Source: Fodinicola feengrottensis
Lineage (GTDB): Bacteria > Actinomycetota > Actinomycetes > Mycobacteriales > HKI-0501
NCBI RefSeq assembly: GCF_010993775.1
Contig: NZ_WOTO01000043.1
Coordinates: forward strand, 1-64,000
Direction of reading: 5' to 3'
Length of the DNA: 64,000 bases
The position numbers and the translations under genes were made by a program. Below are positions 10,332 to 20,187 of this stretch, in pieces; the stretch's first letter is position 1, and the number at the start of each line of letters is the position of its first letter. Below the pieces are notes generated by a model. That model searched no databases, was not told the DNA's origin, and was given only the letters and a program-made list of their open reading frames with translations.

Positions 10332-10796
10332 GCGGATGAGGAGGAAGGACCAGCGGCTGACGACGACGGTTTGGTTGCCGGCGGCGGAGAGGCCGATGAC
10401 CTCCAGCAGCAGTGCCTGGTTGTCCCCGAAGTCGGGCGTCAGCGACAGGTAGGACGCGCCGAGCTGCGGTGGGGTGGTCTGGGCCTGCGTCTTTCCCGTG
10501 CCGGTCGCCGCCACCACCCGGACCAGCCACGGCACCCCGGACAGCTCACCCGGCACCTCGATGCCGACCGGCGCGCCGGCCTTGACGGTCAGCCGGCCGG
10601 GCAGGGCATCAGTCGTACGACACGCCGTTTTGGTGGTGTTCAGGTCGAAACAGAAGGCGTTTGCTGGGCTGCTCGCGAACTGCCCGCCACTGACCAACCG
10701 GGCCAGCGGCAGCGGCTTCGCGCAGCCGGCCACCAGCGCCACCGCGGCGAGGACCACCACCAGCGCCAAAACCCGGATCGTACGCACGGCCGTCAC
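10326..10796 (-). CDS. Secreted lipoprotein, DUF2771-like
   Basis: A protein of about 156 residues. The chosen GTG at 10796 gives VTAVRTIRVLALVVVLAAVA, a positively charged start and a hydrophobic core ending in the lipobox LVAGC, so the mature protein is attached to the outer face of the membrane. The mature part has two cysteines (FCFDLNTTKTACRTT), a region SGVPWLVRVVAATG, and a beta-rich C-terminus ending SRWSFLLIRS. The order 'C...C..., P..V.ISVP...PW.V' recalls DUF2771 lipoproteins of actinomycetes. A second possible GTG at 10787 would shorten it by three residues. Function unknown. Confidence 0.65.
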   Translation of the reverse strand: MTAVRTIRVLALVVVLAAVALVAGCAKPLPLARLVSGGQFASSPANAFCFDLNTTKTACRTTDALPGRLTVKAGAPVGIEVPGELSGVPWLVRVVAATGTGKTQAQTTPPQLGASYLSLTPDFGDNQALLLEVIGLSAAGNQTVVVSRWSFLLIRS

Positions 10797-10904
10797 GCTA
10801 CCCACCGCCTCCGCTGTACGACCGCAGGGACCCCCAGAGGCCGGCGGGAAAGGAAACCCTTGCCGGTCCCGGGGTGGCCGGCGGTGGTGTTGAATGGGAC
10901 CACG

Positions 10905-11736
10905 ATGGCTACTTTGCGGCTGGTTCCGAAGAAGGTCGACAAGAAAGTCGACAAGGTGTGCGCGGACGCGGTGGACGCCGCGCGGGCCGCCGCCGCCGAT
11001 GCCGCGCAGGGTGGCAAGGTCGGCGAACATCTGGGTGTGCGGGCCGACGGCGAGCGGTTGGTGTCGCACCGGTTCGCCGCGCTGGAGCGCGGCTATGTCG
11101 GGTGGGAGTGGTCGGTGACGGTCGCCCGCCCGCCGCGGGCCCGGGTGGCCACCGTGTGCGAGGTCGTCCTGGTGCCCGGCGACGCCTCCGTGCTGGCGCC
11201 GGAATGGCTGCCCTGGGAGTGAGCGGATCCGGCCGGGCGACCTGGGTGTCGGCGACATCGTGCCGACCGATCCCGATGACGACCGGTTGGTCCCGACCTA
11301 CGCCGGCTATGAGCCAGAGGTCGAGGACTTCGTCGACGAGCCGAATGCTTTCGAGCTGGGCGTCGGTCGGGTACGAGTGATGTCCCGGCTGGGCCGTGAC
11401 GAGGCCGCCGACCGCTGGCACTCCGGCGAGACCGGACCGCACACTCCGCTCGCCGAGCACGCGCCGGCGAGCTGCGGGACCTGCGGTTTCTTTCTGCCGC
11501 TGGCCGGCTCGCTGCGGTCGATGTTCGGCGTCTGCGGCAACATGTTCGCGCCCGACGACGGCCGGGCGGTGGCGATCGACCACGGCTGCGGCGCGCACTC
11601 GGAGGCGCTGGTGCAGGCGACCACGCCGATCAGCGCACCGCCGATCGCGTTCGATGACAATGCCGTCGATCTGGTCAAGACCCCTGCCGGCGATGGCTCG
11701 GTGGGCGACGACGCAGAGCCGTTCGGCCACGGGTGA
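10905..11736 (+). CDS. DUF3027 protein (frameshifted)
   Basis: An actinobacterial protein of about 275 residues, function unknown. It starts at ATG 10905 (MATLRLVPKKVDKKVDKVCA), then has a conserved core (GERLVSHRFAALERGYVGWE, WSVTVARPPR) to APEWLPWE, where a one-base shift near 11222 continues as ERIRPGDLGVGDIVPTDPDD. The second half includes CGTCGFFLPLAGSLRSMFGV, whose C-x2-C and following cysteines suggest a metal-binding knuckle, and DHGCGAHSEA. The stop overlaps the GTG of the next gene by 4 bases (GTGA), so the two are translationally coupled. The complete domain order argues for a sequence error at 11222 rather than decay. Confidence 0.82.
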
Positions 11737-14460
11737 GCGACCGGTACGACACCGCGGCACGCCGGGAGGCCGTGCTGGCGGCCTGGCGGTCGTCGCCGAC
11801 CCGGTTCCGAGAGGACGCTAACGCCGAGGAAGACCTGGTCCTGGGTGGGTACGCGGACCGGCTGATCGTCGAGCTCGCGCAGAACGCGAGTGACGCGGCG
11901 GTCCGTGCCGGCATCGCCGGCGAGCTGCGGCTGACGCTGGTCGACCGGGTGCTGTCCGCGGCCAACACCGGCGCCGCGCTGGACGCCGAGGGCGTCGATG
12001 GCCTTACTTCGCTGCGGGCGTCCGGAAAACGCGACGAGCAGAGCAGTACGGGTCGGTTTGGCATTGGTTTCGCGGCCACTCTCGCGGTCAGCGACGAACC
12101 GGAGATCCGGTCCACCACCGGTGGGATCAGGTTTTCCCTTGCCGACACGGACAAAGCCGTGCGAGAGCTGGGCGGTGCCGCGGCGGCTGAGCTGGACCGT
12201 CGGGATGGCCGCGCGCCGGTGCTGCGGCTGGCCTGGCCGGCACCGGGAGCGCCGATGGACGGCTATGCCACCGAAGTTCGGCTCCCGCTGCGCGACGATG
12301 CCGCCCTGGCAGCCGTAAGAGCAGCGCTAGACAGCGTGCCCGCGAGCCTCTTGCTGGCATTGCCGACACTGTCCACAGTGGACGTCAACGGCCGGGTGCT
12401 GCGCCGGACCGAGGTCGACGAGCAGACGGTTGCCCTTGCGGACGGCGAGAAAACCCGGCACTGGCGATATGTGACGACGGCCGGTGACCTGCCGGTGGAG
12501 TTGCTCGCCGACCGGCCGGTGGAAGAGCGGATCCGGCAGGCATGGCGGGTCACCGCGGCCGTGCCACTCACCGAGGCCGGGGAGCCGGCAGCGCTGGACG
12601 CGGCGCAGGTGCTTTACGCGCCGACGCCCACCGATGAGCGGATTTCGTTGCCCGTACGGCTGATCGGCACTTTCCCGACTTCGCCGGACCGGCGCCGGGT
12701 GCCGGATTCGGCGGCGGTCACCCGGTTCCTTGCCGAGCAGGCCGCCGAGGCGGTCGCCGATCTGATCGCGGGCTGCTCCGAGCACCCGGCGGTGCTCCGG
12801 CTGTTGCCTGGGCCGGACCTCCCACTGTCCACTGTGGACTCATTGGTACGAGCGGCCGTCGACGCCCAGTTGCGTACGGCCGTTTGGTTGCCTGACACGC
12901 ATGGCCAGTGGCTGCCGCCGAGTCGCGCTTTGGTTGTTGACGACCCGTTGGTGGAGATCGCCGCGGACGTACTCGACGGCATCCTCCCGGCTGGCTGGTG
13001 GACCTCGGCGACCGCGCCAGCATTGCGGGCGCTGGGCGTCCGGCGGTTGGGCCTCGCCGAGGTGGTCGAGGCATTCGCCGGTGCCGATGGCGAACCCTCC
13101 TGGTGGCACGACTTCTACGACGCGATTGACATCGCGTTGCGGCACGATCCGAGCACTGAGATCGGCGAGGTGGCCGCCATCCGGGTGCCGCTGGTCGACG
13201 GGCGTACGGTCACCGGCGCCCGCGAGGTGTTGTTGCCGGTGGACGACCTGCCGGCGGAGGCGGTCGCCGCGCTGGGCCTGCGCATCGCGCACCCGGACGC
13301 CGCCCACCCGCTGTTGGCTCGGCTGGGCGCGCGAGAGGCGTCGCCAGCGTCCGTGCTGGCCGATGATCGGGTCCGAGCAGAGGTCGAGCAGTCGTACGAG
13401 CTGGATGACCCGGCGCCGGTCGCCGAAGCGGTGTTGGCGCTGGTCGCGGCCACCGGCATCGGCCCGGGGGAGCTGCCGTGGCTGGCCGATCTGGCCCTGC
13501 CGGACGCCGAGGGCGACTGGCGACCCGCTGGTGAGCTGCTGCTGCCGGGCGCGCCGCTGGCCTGGCTGATCGGCGCGGACGTGCCTTTCGGGACCGCCGA
13601 CCGGCAGTTGGTCGAGGACTACGGCGCGGACGTGTTGGCCGCCGTCGGCACTCTCGCCACTTTCGCGGTGGTCGACCAGCCGGACCTGGATCTGTCCGAC
13701 GTGGACGACTGGCGCTGGACGGGGCGTCCGACTGGGCCGACGAGGTCGCTGACGCCCTGGACGGTGAGCCGGTCCAACTGACTCGCTTCGCGGCCGTACG
13801 CGACTTGGAGCTGATCCGCCCGGACGCCTGGCCGCAAGCTCTCCGGCTGCTTGCCGCGCCGCCTGCCCGGGACGCTCTTATGGCCAGTTGTACGGGCGAG
13901 CTTATGGACGGCCGGATCGTCCCGGTGACGCCGTACTTGCGCTGGTGGTTCGCCCACCGCCCAGTCCTGGCCGGCCGTTGCCCAGCCGAGCTCAGGCTGC
14001 CCTCCGCTGCCGAGCTGGTCGGTCTTTATGACCCGGTCCCGGAGCTTCGGCCCAGCGGTGGCCCGCCGAGCCTCTTCGATGTGGACGACTCGGTCGGTGG
14101 CGTACTTGATGACGAGCTGCTGGCCGCTCTCGGCTGTCGTACGGGCCTGCTTGACGTCTTGGAGGACACGGCGTCGGCCACCGATCTGTTGCGGCGCCTG
14201 GGCGACCCACCCGGTCCGTACACGCGGCCGTTCTCCCGCTGCTCTACGCCCGCCTGGCCGAGGCCCTCGCCGGTGTCGACGTGCCGCCACCGGATCACGT
14301 ACGCGTCGCGCCGGACGTTGTCGTGCCAGCGGAGCAGGCCGTCGTCCTCGACCAGCCGTGGCGGCTCGCGGAGTTCCCCGGCCGGCACCCCATCCTCGGC
14401 GGCGCCGACCCGGAAACCGTCGCCGAACTCCTGGACATCCCGCTGGCTTCAGAACTCTGA
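11733..14460 (+). CDS. Hsp90-like / sacsin-type ATPase-domain protein (frameshifted)
   Basis: A protein of about 900 residues with an N-terminal GHKL (HATPase) fold: LIVELAQNASDAAV is the N-box with the ATP-binding Asn, LTSLRASGKRDEQSSTGRFG and FGIGFAATLAVSDEP form the G1 and lid region. The remainder is large and Asp/Ala/Leu-rich, as in actinobacterial 'sacsin N-terminal ATPase-like' proteins; I see no Hsp90 middle or C-terminal dimerisation domain. Frame changes near 13722 and 14225 split the C-terminal third; the end reads GGADPETVAELLDIPLASEL. It is coupled to the DUF3027 gene by overlap, suggesting that they act together. Substrates are unknown; a chaperone or assembly role is inference from the fold. 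Confidence 0.8.
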
Positions 14461-14540
14461 CCCTCGCGAGGGTGACGTTCTGGAGGGAGTTTGTAGGGAT
14501 TTGACCCCTCAGAACGTCACCCTCGCGGAGGTTCTGCGAT
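14461..14540. repeat. Inverted repeat downstream of the Hsp90-like gene
   Basis: ccctcgcgagggtgacgttc (14461 onward) and its near-exact reverse complement ending at about 14536 enclose a loop of about 25 bases. It directly abuts the stop codon and may terminate transcription, but lacks a T-run. The motif gacgttctgg recurs in the inverted repeat at 49601-49666. Confidence 0.6.
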
Positions 14541-14717
14541 CGAGGCCTCCAGCCGGAATGATCTCGGCCGACGGCGAGTTACTATGGAACAGCCGGTGTG
14601 GCTCGGTATCCCCGGGCCGCATTTAAAAAAGCCTTCGCGGACTACCGTTCGGCTGGAGCCGCGTTGCGCCACTCGCCGCGAGGCGATCCTTGCCACACCG
14701 GTTCAGCGGTGGTCAAA

Positions 14718-14748
14718 GGGGTCCTGCCGCTCAGCGGCAGGACCCTTT
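14718..14748. terminator. Intrinsic terminator, probably bidirectional
   Basis: gggtcctgccgc-tca-gcggcaggaccc forms a 12-bp stem with a 3-base loop, followed by cttttg on the plus strand and preceded by ggtcaaag, which gives a short T-run on the minus strand. It lies just past the stop of the minus-strand holin-like gene. Confidence 0.8.
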
Positions 14749-14753
14749 TGGGA

Positions 14754-15143
14754 CTAGCTCTTGGCGCCCTCGTCGATGCTGTCGGGGATGATCAGGTGCA
14801 GGATGAAGCTGACGATGGCCACCACGATGGCGCCCCAGAGGGCGGGCCAGAAGCCGGTCACTGTGAATGGCAGGTGCAGCAGGCCTGCGAGCCAGCCGGT
14901 CAGCAGGAACAGCAGCGCGTTCACGACCAGCGCGATCAGCCCGAGGGTGAGCACGTAGAAGGCGCATCCAAGGGTCTTGATCACCGGCTTGATGATCGCG
15001 TTGATCACTCCGAAGATGATCGCGACGACCAGCAAAGTGCCGACCTTGACCCAGATCGAACTCCCGCCGAGGGTGATCCCCGGCAGGAACGTGGTGGCCC
15101 ACAGCGCGAGGGCTGTGACCACGATCTTGGCGATGATTCTCAT
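14754..15143 (-). CDS. Small membrane protein of the phage-holin-like 4 superfamily
   Basis: A 129-residue integral membrane protein with four predicted transmembrane helices: IVVTALALWATTFLPGI, WVKVGTLLVVAIIFGVINAI, FYVLTLGLIALVVNALLFLL and FWPALWGAIVVAIVSFILHL. The LPGI turn after helix 1 and 'INAIIKPVIK' between helices 2 and 3 are typical of the DUF360/PF04020 family, common in bacteria and named after a phage holin; a lytic role is not implied. The ATG at 15143 (MRIIAKIV) is preferred over upstream starts because the leader before it is not conserved-looking. Confidence 0.85.
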   Translation of the reverse strand: MRIIAKIVVTALALWATTFLPGITLGGSSIWVKVGTLLVVAIIFGVINAIIKPVIKTLGCAFYVLTLGLIALVVNALLFLLTGWLAGLLHLPFTVTGFWPALWGAIVVAIVSFILHLIIPDSIDEGAKS

Positions 15144-15267
15144 GCGCCCTGATGCTGCCATGCCCACCGCCGACCCGCACGGCCGCATGCGGCACAACCA
15201 GCCCCAACCTGACCCCGTTGGGCGCCGGCCTGTCAGGGCCGCGGGTACGTGCGCCCCCGCGAGGAAC

Positions 15268-15612
15268 TCACGGCATGGGTTCGGCGCGGTCGGGTGCCTC
15301 GAGATCCTCGCGAGGCAGCCGCGGCATCATCTCCCCGCCATCGTCTCGGGCGGCGATGCGTACGCCCAATCGGGAGCGGCGGCGCCAGCAGAGGGCGAGG
15401 CCGAGGAAGCCGACCACGATGCCGGAGACACAGGTCCACAGCCACGAGCCGTGCCCGTTGGCGGTCAGCCATGGCAGTGACACCAGCACGCCGGCGGTCG
15501 CGACGAACCACAGGCCGATGCCGATCGCGACCACTTTCACCGCGTCGACGGCGAGCGGCTCGGGGGTGGGGCGAGCCGGATACTTGGCCCGCTCAGCAGG
15601 GACCGGCGGCAT
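15268..15612 (-). CDS. DUF2530 membrane protein
   Basis: A 114-residue protein with a Pro-rich cytoplasmic start (MPPVPAERAKYPARPTPEPL) and two membrane helices: VKVVAIGIGLWFVATAGVLV and WLWTCVSGIVVGFLGLALCW. A basic CWRRRSR stretch follows the second helix and the tail is acidic. This layout and 'DAVKVVAIGIGLWFVA' match the actinobacterial DUF2530 family. Function unknown. It shares strand with the holin-like gene but is separated by 124 bp. Confidence 0.8.
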   Translation of the reverse strand: MPPVPAERAKYPARPTPEPLAVDAVKVVAIGIGLWFVATAGVLVSLPWLTANGHGSWLWTCVSGIVVGFLGLALCWRRRSRLGVRIAARDDGGEMMPRLPREDLEAPDRAEPMP

Positions 15613-15677
15613 ACTTTGCAGGCTACCCCGACGTGGTCAGTCGGCGGATCGTCACCCAGCTCGTACGCTCGATCGCG

Positions 15678-15722
15678 AAAAAAAGCGGGCCGCCCTCCCG
15701 TGTGCGGGGAGAGCGGCCCGGT
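15678..15722 (-). terminator. Rho-independent terminator of the Gly-rich gene
   Basis: On the minus strand gggccgctctccccgcacac is followed by the complementary gggagggcggccc and a run of seven T. The stem lies 15 bp after the stop codon at 15737, the expected place for the end of the low-complexity gene transcript. Confidence 0.85.
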
Positions 15723-15736
15723 TCTAAGCGCGCAGA

Positions 15737-16336
15737 TCAGCGGTCGTTGTCGCGGTAGCCGCCGCTGTCGTTGTTGCCACCGAATCCACCGGAGTCGCCA
15801 CCGCGGTCGTCATCGCGGCCGCCGCCGGAGTCACCCTGCCGGCCACCGCCGCCAGAGTCGCCGCCGCGGTCATTTCCGCGGTCACTGTCGCCGTAGCCGC
15901 CGCCTGATCCGCCGCGACTGTCGTCCCCGCCGCCGAACCCGCCGCCGGAGCCGCCGGAATCGTTGCCGTACGAGCCGCCGGAGCTGCCCGAGTCATTACC
16001 ACCGGAGTCGTTGCCGTACCCGCCACCGCTGGAACCGCCGGAGTCGTTGCCGTAAGAGCCGCCGGAGTCGTTGCCGTAGCCGCCGCCGCTGGAGCCGCCG
16101 GAGTCATTGCCGTAAGAGCCGCCGGAGCCACCTGAGTCGCGGCCGGAGTTGCCGGAGTCGTTCGAGTCGTTGCCGTACCCGCCGCCGGAATCGGACCCGC
16201 GACGGTCGCCGCCGCCAGAGTCCCCGCCGCCGCCATAACCACCGCTGTTGTCGTCTCCGCCGCCGTAGCCGCCGGATCCGCCGTCACGCTCGTCGTTGTA
16301 CGACACGTCGTACCCCCTCCAGTTGGTGTCGGTCAT
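15737..16336 (-). CDS. Gly/Ser/Asn/Asp repeat protein, low complexity
   Basis: A 199-residue protein. Apart from the first 16 residues (MTDTNWRGYDVSYNDE) it consists almost wholly of Gly, Ser, Asp, Asn and Tyr, in imperfect repeats such as GGSYGNDSGGSSGGGYGNDS around residues 80-130. There is no signal peptide, membrane segment or cysteine. The frame is kept open over 600 bp despite strong repetition, the ATG is followed by a non-repetitive leader, and a clean terminator ends the transcript, so I regard it as real. Tyr and Asn/Asp spaced along a flexible Gly/Ser chain is the composition of proteins that form condensates or coats; that is inference only. A divergent purine permease gene starts 169 bp away. 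Confidence 0.6.
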   Translation of the reverse strand: MTDTNWRGYDVSYNDERDGGSGGYGGGDDNSGGYGGGGDSGGGDRRGSDSGGGYGNDSNDSGNSGRDSGGSGGSYGNDSGGSSGGGYGNDSGGSYGNDSGGSSGGGYGNDSGGNDSGSSGGSYGNDSGGSGGGFGGGDDSRGGSGGGYGDSDRGNDRGGDSGGGGRQGDSGGGRDDDRGGDSGGFGGNNDSGGYRDNDR

Positions 16337-16505
16337 GGCGGACGTTATGTGCCCCCGCCCACGCCTGCCACTTGAGCGGTCTCGGGTTCGATCCAGATCG
16401 GCGCGCCGCGCGTTGGGCGTGTCGCGATCTGGCCGTACGCATCGACGGCCCCATCTGGCAGGCTGCTCGTCGACGACCTCAGCAGCCCGACCGGAGGAAG
16501 CCGCG

Positions 16506-17995
16506 ATGACATCCAAGGCCAGCTCGACAAAAACGGCAAAGGGTGCGATGGGCGGCCTGGACCGCTATTTCGCGATCTCCGCCCGCGGTTCGAGCTGGTG
16601 GCAGGAAGTACGCGGCGGTTTCGTCACCTTTTTCACCATGTCCTACATAGTCGTGCTGAACCCGCTGATCATCGGTACCGCGATGGATGCGGACAAGAAG
16701 TTCATCGGCGGTGTCGCTTCGGCGGCCGACGCGATCCCGCTGGTCGCCGCCGCGACCGCGCTGATCGCCGGGATCGTCACCATCGCGATGGGAGTGATCG
16801 GGAAATATCCGTTCGCTCTCGCCACCGGGCTCGGCCTGAACGCCTTTGTCGCTTTCGGGATCGCCGCGAAGATGACCTGGGCCGACGCGATGGGGTTTGG
16901 TGGTCATCGAAGGAATTGTCATCGTCATCCTGGTGCTGGTCGGGCTCCGAAGGGCGATTTTCAACGCCTTACCAGGGGATTTGAAGACCGCCATCGCCGT
17001 CGGCATCGGCCTGTTCATCGCTTTGATCGGGTTCGTCGACGCTGGTTTCGTTCGCAAGTCCGCCGGCGGCACGCCGATCGAGCTGGGTGTCGCCGGCAAC
17101 CTGAGCGGCTGGCCGACGCTGGTTTTCGTGGTGGGCCTGATACTCACCGCGATCCTGGTGGTCCGCAAGGTCAAGGGCGGCATCCTGATTGGCATCGTCA
17201 CGAGCACGGTCCTCGCGATCGTCATTGAGGCGGTCGCCAAGGTGGGGCCGACGGTCAGCGGGAAGACGGTGAACCCGATCGGTTGGCATTTGGTCGTACC
17301 AAAACTCCCGGAGCAGTTTCTGCAGGTGCCGAACTTGTCGTTGATCGGCCAGTTCAACCTGCTCGGTTCGTGGTCGCGGGTCGGCGTGGTAACCGCGCTG
17401 CTGTTTGTCTTCACCTTGGCGCTGAGCGATTTCTTCGACTCGATGGGCACCATTGTCGGGATCAGCAAGGAAGGCAACCTGCTGGACGCGAAGGGTGACC
17501 TGCCCGGCTTCGACCGGGTGCTGCTGGTCGACGCGCGCCGCCGCCGCGGCCGGTGGCGTCGGCAGTGTTTCCAGTACGACCGTTTACGTGGAATCCGCCG
17601 CCGGAGTGGGCGAAGGCGCGCGTACCGGCTTCGCCAGTGTGGTCACCGGCCTGCTTTTCCTGGTCGCGATGTTCCTCACCCCGCTGGTCGCGGTGGTGCC
17701 TTTCGAAGCGGCCACCCCGGCGCTGGTGGTGGTCGGATTCCTGATGATGACGCAGATCCGGGACATCAACTGGTCCGACTACGGGGTGGCTATCCCGGCT
17801 TTTCTCACCGTGGTCCTGATGCCTTTCACGTACAGCATCACGGTGGGCATTGGTGCCGGGCTGGTGTCGTACGCGGTGATCCGCGGCGCGCAGGGCCGTG
17901 GCCGCGAAGTGCATCCGCTGCTGTGGGGAATCGCCGCGCTGTTCGTCATCTATTTCGCCATCTCACCTATTGAGAAACTGCTCGGCCTCGGCTGA
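16506..17995 (+). CDS. Purine permease, AzgA/NCS2 family (frameshifted)
   Basis: A membrane transporter of about 495 residues expected to import adenine, guanine or hypoxanthine with protons. The N-terminus (LDRYFAISARGSSWWQEVRG, FFTMSYIVVLNPLIIG) is the family hallmark; GLGLNAFVAFGIAAKMTWAD, ALSDFFDSMGTIVGISKEGN and the serine/threonine-rich SSTTVYVESAAGVGEGARTG are conserved binding-site and signature regions. One extra G near 16895 and a second shift near 17535 break the frame, but all helices and both half-sites are present, so sequence errors are likely. No purine riboswitch or obvious operator is visible in the 169 bp before it. Confidence 0.88.
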
Positions 17996-18128
17996 TTTCC
18001 CGATGCTGCGAATTTTTCAACAATGTGGCCCAAACGGGCCACCGTGTCCTAGCTCACGCATGTCCGAAAAGTCACAGGGCGGATTGTTGAGCTAAGCTAA
18101 CTATCATGCCGACAACCACCCAGATGCT

Positions 18129-19627
18129 GTGAGCCCGGGCCGACTAAACGCCATCCGGGACATGACCCGGTCACTACGGGTACGCAACTATCGGTTGTTC
18201 GCCTCCGGTCAGATTATTTCGCTGACCGGCTCGTGGATGCAGAGCACCGCCCAGGACTGGCTGGTCCTGCAGCTCACCCACAACTCGGCCACCGCGATCG
18301 GGATCGTCACCGCGCTGCAGTTCGCGCCCATCATGGTGCTGACCCTGTACGGCGGCCTGATCGCTGACCGGTTCGACAAGCGCCGGATGCTGATGATCAC
18401 CCAGACTGTTCTCGGGTTTTTGGCCGCCGGTATGGGAATTTTGGTGGTTTCCGGGCAGGTGTGGGGGTGTGGCACGTGTTCCTTTTCGCGGCCGCGTTGG
18501 GAATGGCGCAGGCATTCGACAACCCGGCCCGGCAGGCGTTCGTGTCCGAGCTGGTCGGCGGTGAGTTGCTGCTGCCCAACGCGGTGTCGCTGAATTCGGC
18601 GACCTTCAACAGCGCGCGCATTCTCGGCCCGGCGGTCGGCGGCCTGGTGATCGCCGCGGTCGGAGTCGGCCCGGCTTTCCTGCTCAACTCGCTGACGTAT
18701 ATCGCGGTCCTGTGGGCCTTTTTCCAGGTGCGCCCGACCGAGCTGTTCCGGACCGAGCGAGTGGCCCGGGCCAGCGGCCAACTGCGAGAAGTGGTGCAAT
18801 ACGTACGGTCCCGGCCGGACCTGATGATGGTTTTCGCGCTGATGATGGTGGTCGGCACCCTTGGGATGAACTTCAACTTCACCATTCCGCTGCTGGCCCG
18901 TGCCGATTTCGGCGTCGGTGCGGCGAGTTTTGGCCTGCTGTCGACATGTTTCGCGGTCGGCGCACTGGGTGGAGCGTTGGTCGGCAGCCGCCGACGGACC
19001 CGGCCACCGGCCACCGCGTTGCTCGCGTACGCGGCGGTTTTCGCGGCGCTGGAGATCGCGGTCGCGGCGACGCCGTGGTTCTGGTTGGCGGGCGTCGTGC
19101 TCGTCCCCACCGGCGGTTTCCTGATCGCCTGCAACACGGCCGCCAACGCCCGGGTCCAGCTCGGCGCCTCGCCACAGCTGCGCGGCCGGGTGATGGCGCT
19201 CTACATGGTGGTGTTCTTCGGTGGCACCCCGATCGGGGCCATCTTCGTGAGCATGATCTGCCAGGTTTTCGGGGTACGGGCCGGATTCGTCATCGGCGGT
19301 GTCTCGGTGCTGCTGGCCGTGGGTGTGCTCGCGGCCGTACGCGCGTACCGGCACGGCACCCGGATGCGGTGGGAAAGCGGCCGACTGCCCCGCATCCGGC
19401 TGGTCGCCGCCGGCGCGGTCAGCACCGCGCCCGGTCGCAGCACCGAGGATCTGGTTACCGCTACCGAGGTCGAAGGACCACTGGAAGCCGTGCCAGGCAT
19501 CAAACCCGCGCCCGCCCCTGCGCCGCCGCCGGCGCAGTCGCGGCTGCTGGCCAGGTCCACCGAAGATCACCTGGACGACAGCCACCGCAGCGAGCCGGTG
19601 TCCGCCCGCCGGGCCGATCGTTCGTAA
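18129..19627 (+). CDS. MFS exporter, EntS-like (frameshifted)
   Basis: A 12-helix major facilitator of about 500 residues. Motif A is YGGLIADRFDKRRML, and FDNPARQAFVSELVGGELLL is typical of the enterobactin-exporter (MFS_3) group. The start GTG at 18129 gives MSPGRLNAIRDMTRSLRVRN; an eight-codon frame (18106-18132, ATG to TGA) overlaps it and could couple translation. One indel lies near 18470 (gtgtgggggtgtgg). The C-terminal 70 residues are a hydrophilic Pro/Ala-rich tail. A hairpin (gtggcccaaacgggccac, 18025-18042) lies in the upstream gap. The substrate is unknown. Confidence 0.85.
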
Positions 19628-19688
19628 GCCACGGTTGGTCCGCTAATTACCTTGTTCGGGTCGGCGGACAGGAATACCGTGAGAACAC

Positions 19689-20111
19689 ATGAACGGCCTC
19701 CTGGTGGCGGCGGACGTGGCCCTGTTGTTGGTGATGTGCACGGTGCCCGCGTTGTTGGTGCGGATGTTCCTCAACGCCGGCCGCGCTGCCTCCTGGCTCA
19801 GTGAGCACTGGCATGACTGGCGATGCGGCCCGGCCCCGGCGGGGCCGCCACTGGAGCGTACGGCCGCGACCCTGCGCCGGCTGCGGACCATGATCGACTC
19901 CCCGCAGCACCTGTCCGCCACCCGCTATCACGGCATCCAGCTGGCGTACGACCGGACGCTGTCAGACGCCTGCGCCGCGCTGGGCATCGCCGAGGACCTC
20001 TGCAGCACCTGCGGCTTCGCCCACTCCATAGAACGCGTCCGCATCGAAGCCGAACTAGAACACGCCGGATTCTCGTTCGCCAACCCCACCCAGAACCACC
20101 ACCCGTGTTGA
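19689..20111 (+). CDS. Membrane-anchored protein with CSTC motif, unknown function
   Basis: A 140-residue protein with one N-terminal transmembrane helix (LLVAADVALLLVMCTVPALL) and a cytosolic domain of about 95 residues. The latter includes LERTAATLRRLRTMIDSP, HGIQLAYDRTLSDACAALGI and a CSTCGF pair of cysteines near residue 105, which could bind metal or form a disulfide. A conserved membrane protein of this type often lies near the XPB-citA region in mycobacteria; I did not identify a named family. It follows the MFS gene by 61 bp on the same strand and may share its transcript. Confidence 0.65.
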   Translation: MNGLLVAADVALLLVMCTVPALLVRMFLNAGRAASWLSEHWHDWRCGPAPAGPPLERTAATLRRLRTMIDSPQHLSATRYHGIQLAYDRTLSDACAALGIAEDLCSTCGFAHSIERVRIEAELEHAGFSFANPTQNHHPC

Positions 20112-20187
20112 GCACAGTGGCTTAGCGGCTTCACCGATCCTCGTATCACCAGCCGCGGCGGCTCCCGGCGGCTTTTCCTAGGTATGT

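Noticed and set aside
14754..15143. Phage lysis gene (holin)
   Set aside because: The family name is historical; no phage genes are near and the family is widespread in chromosomes.
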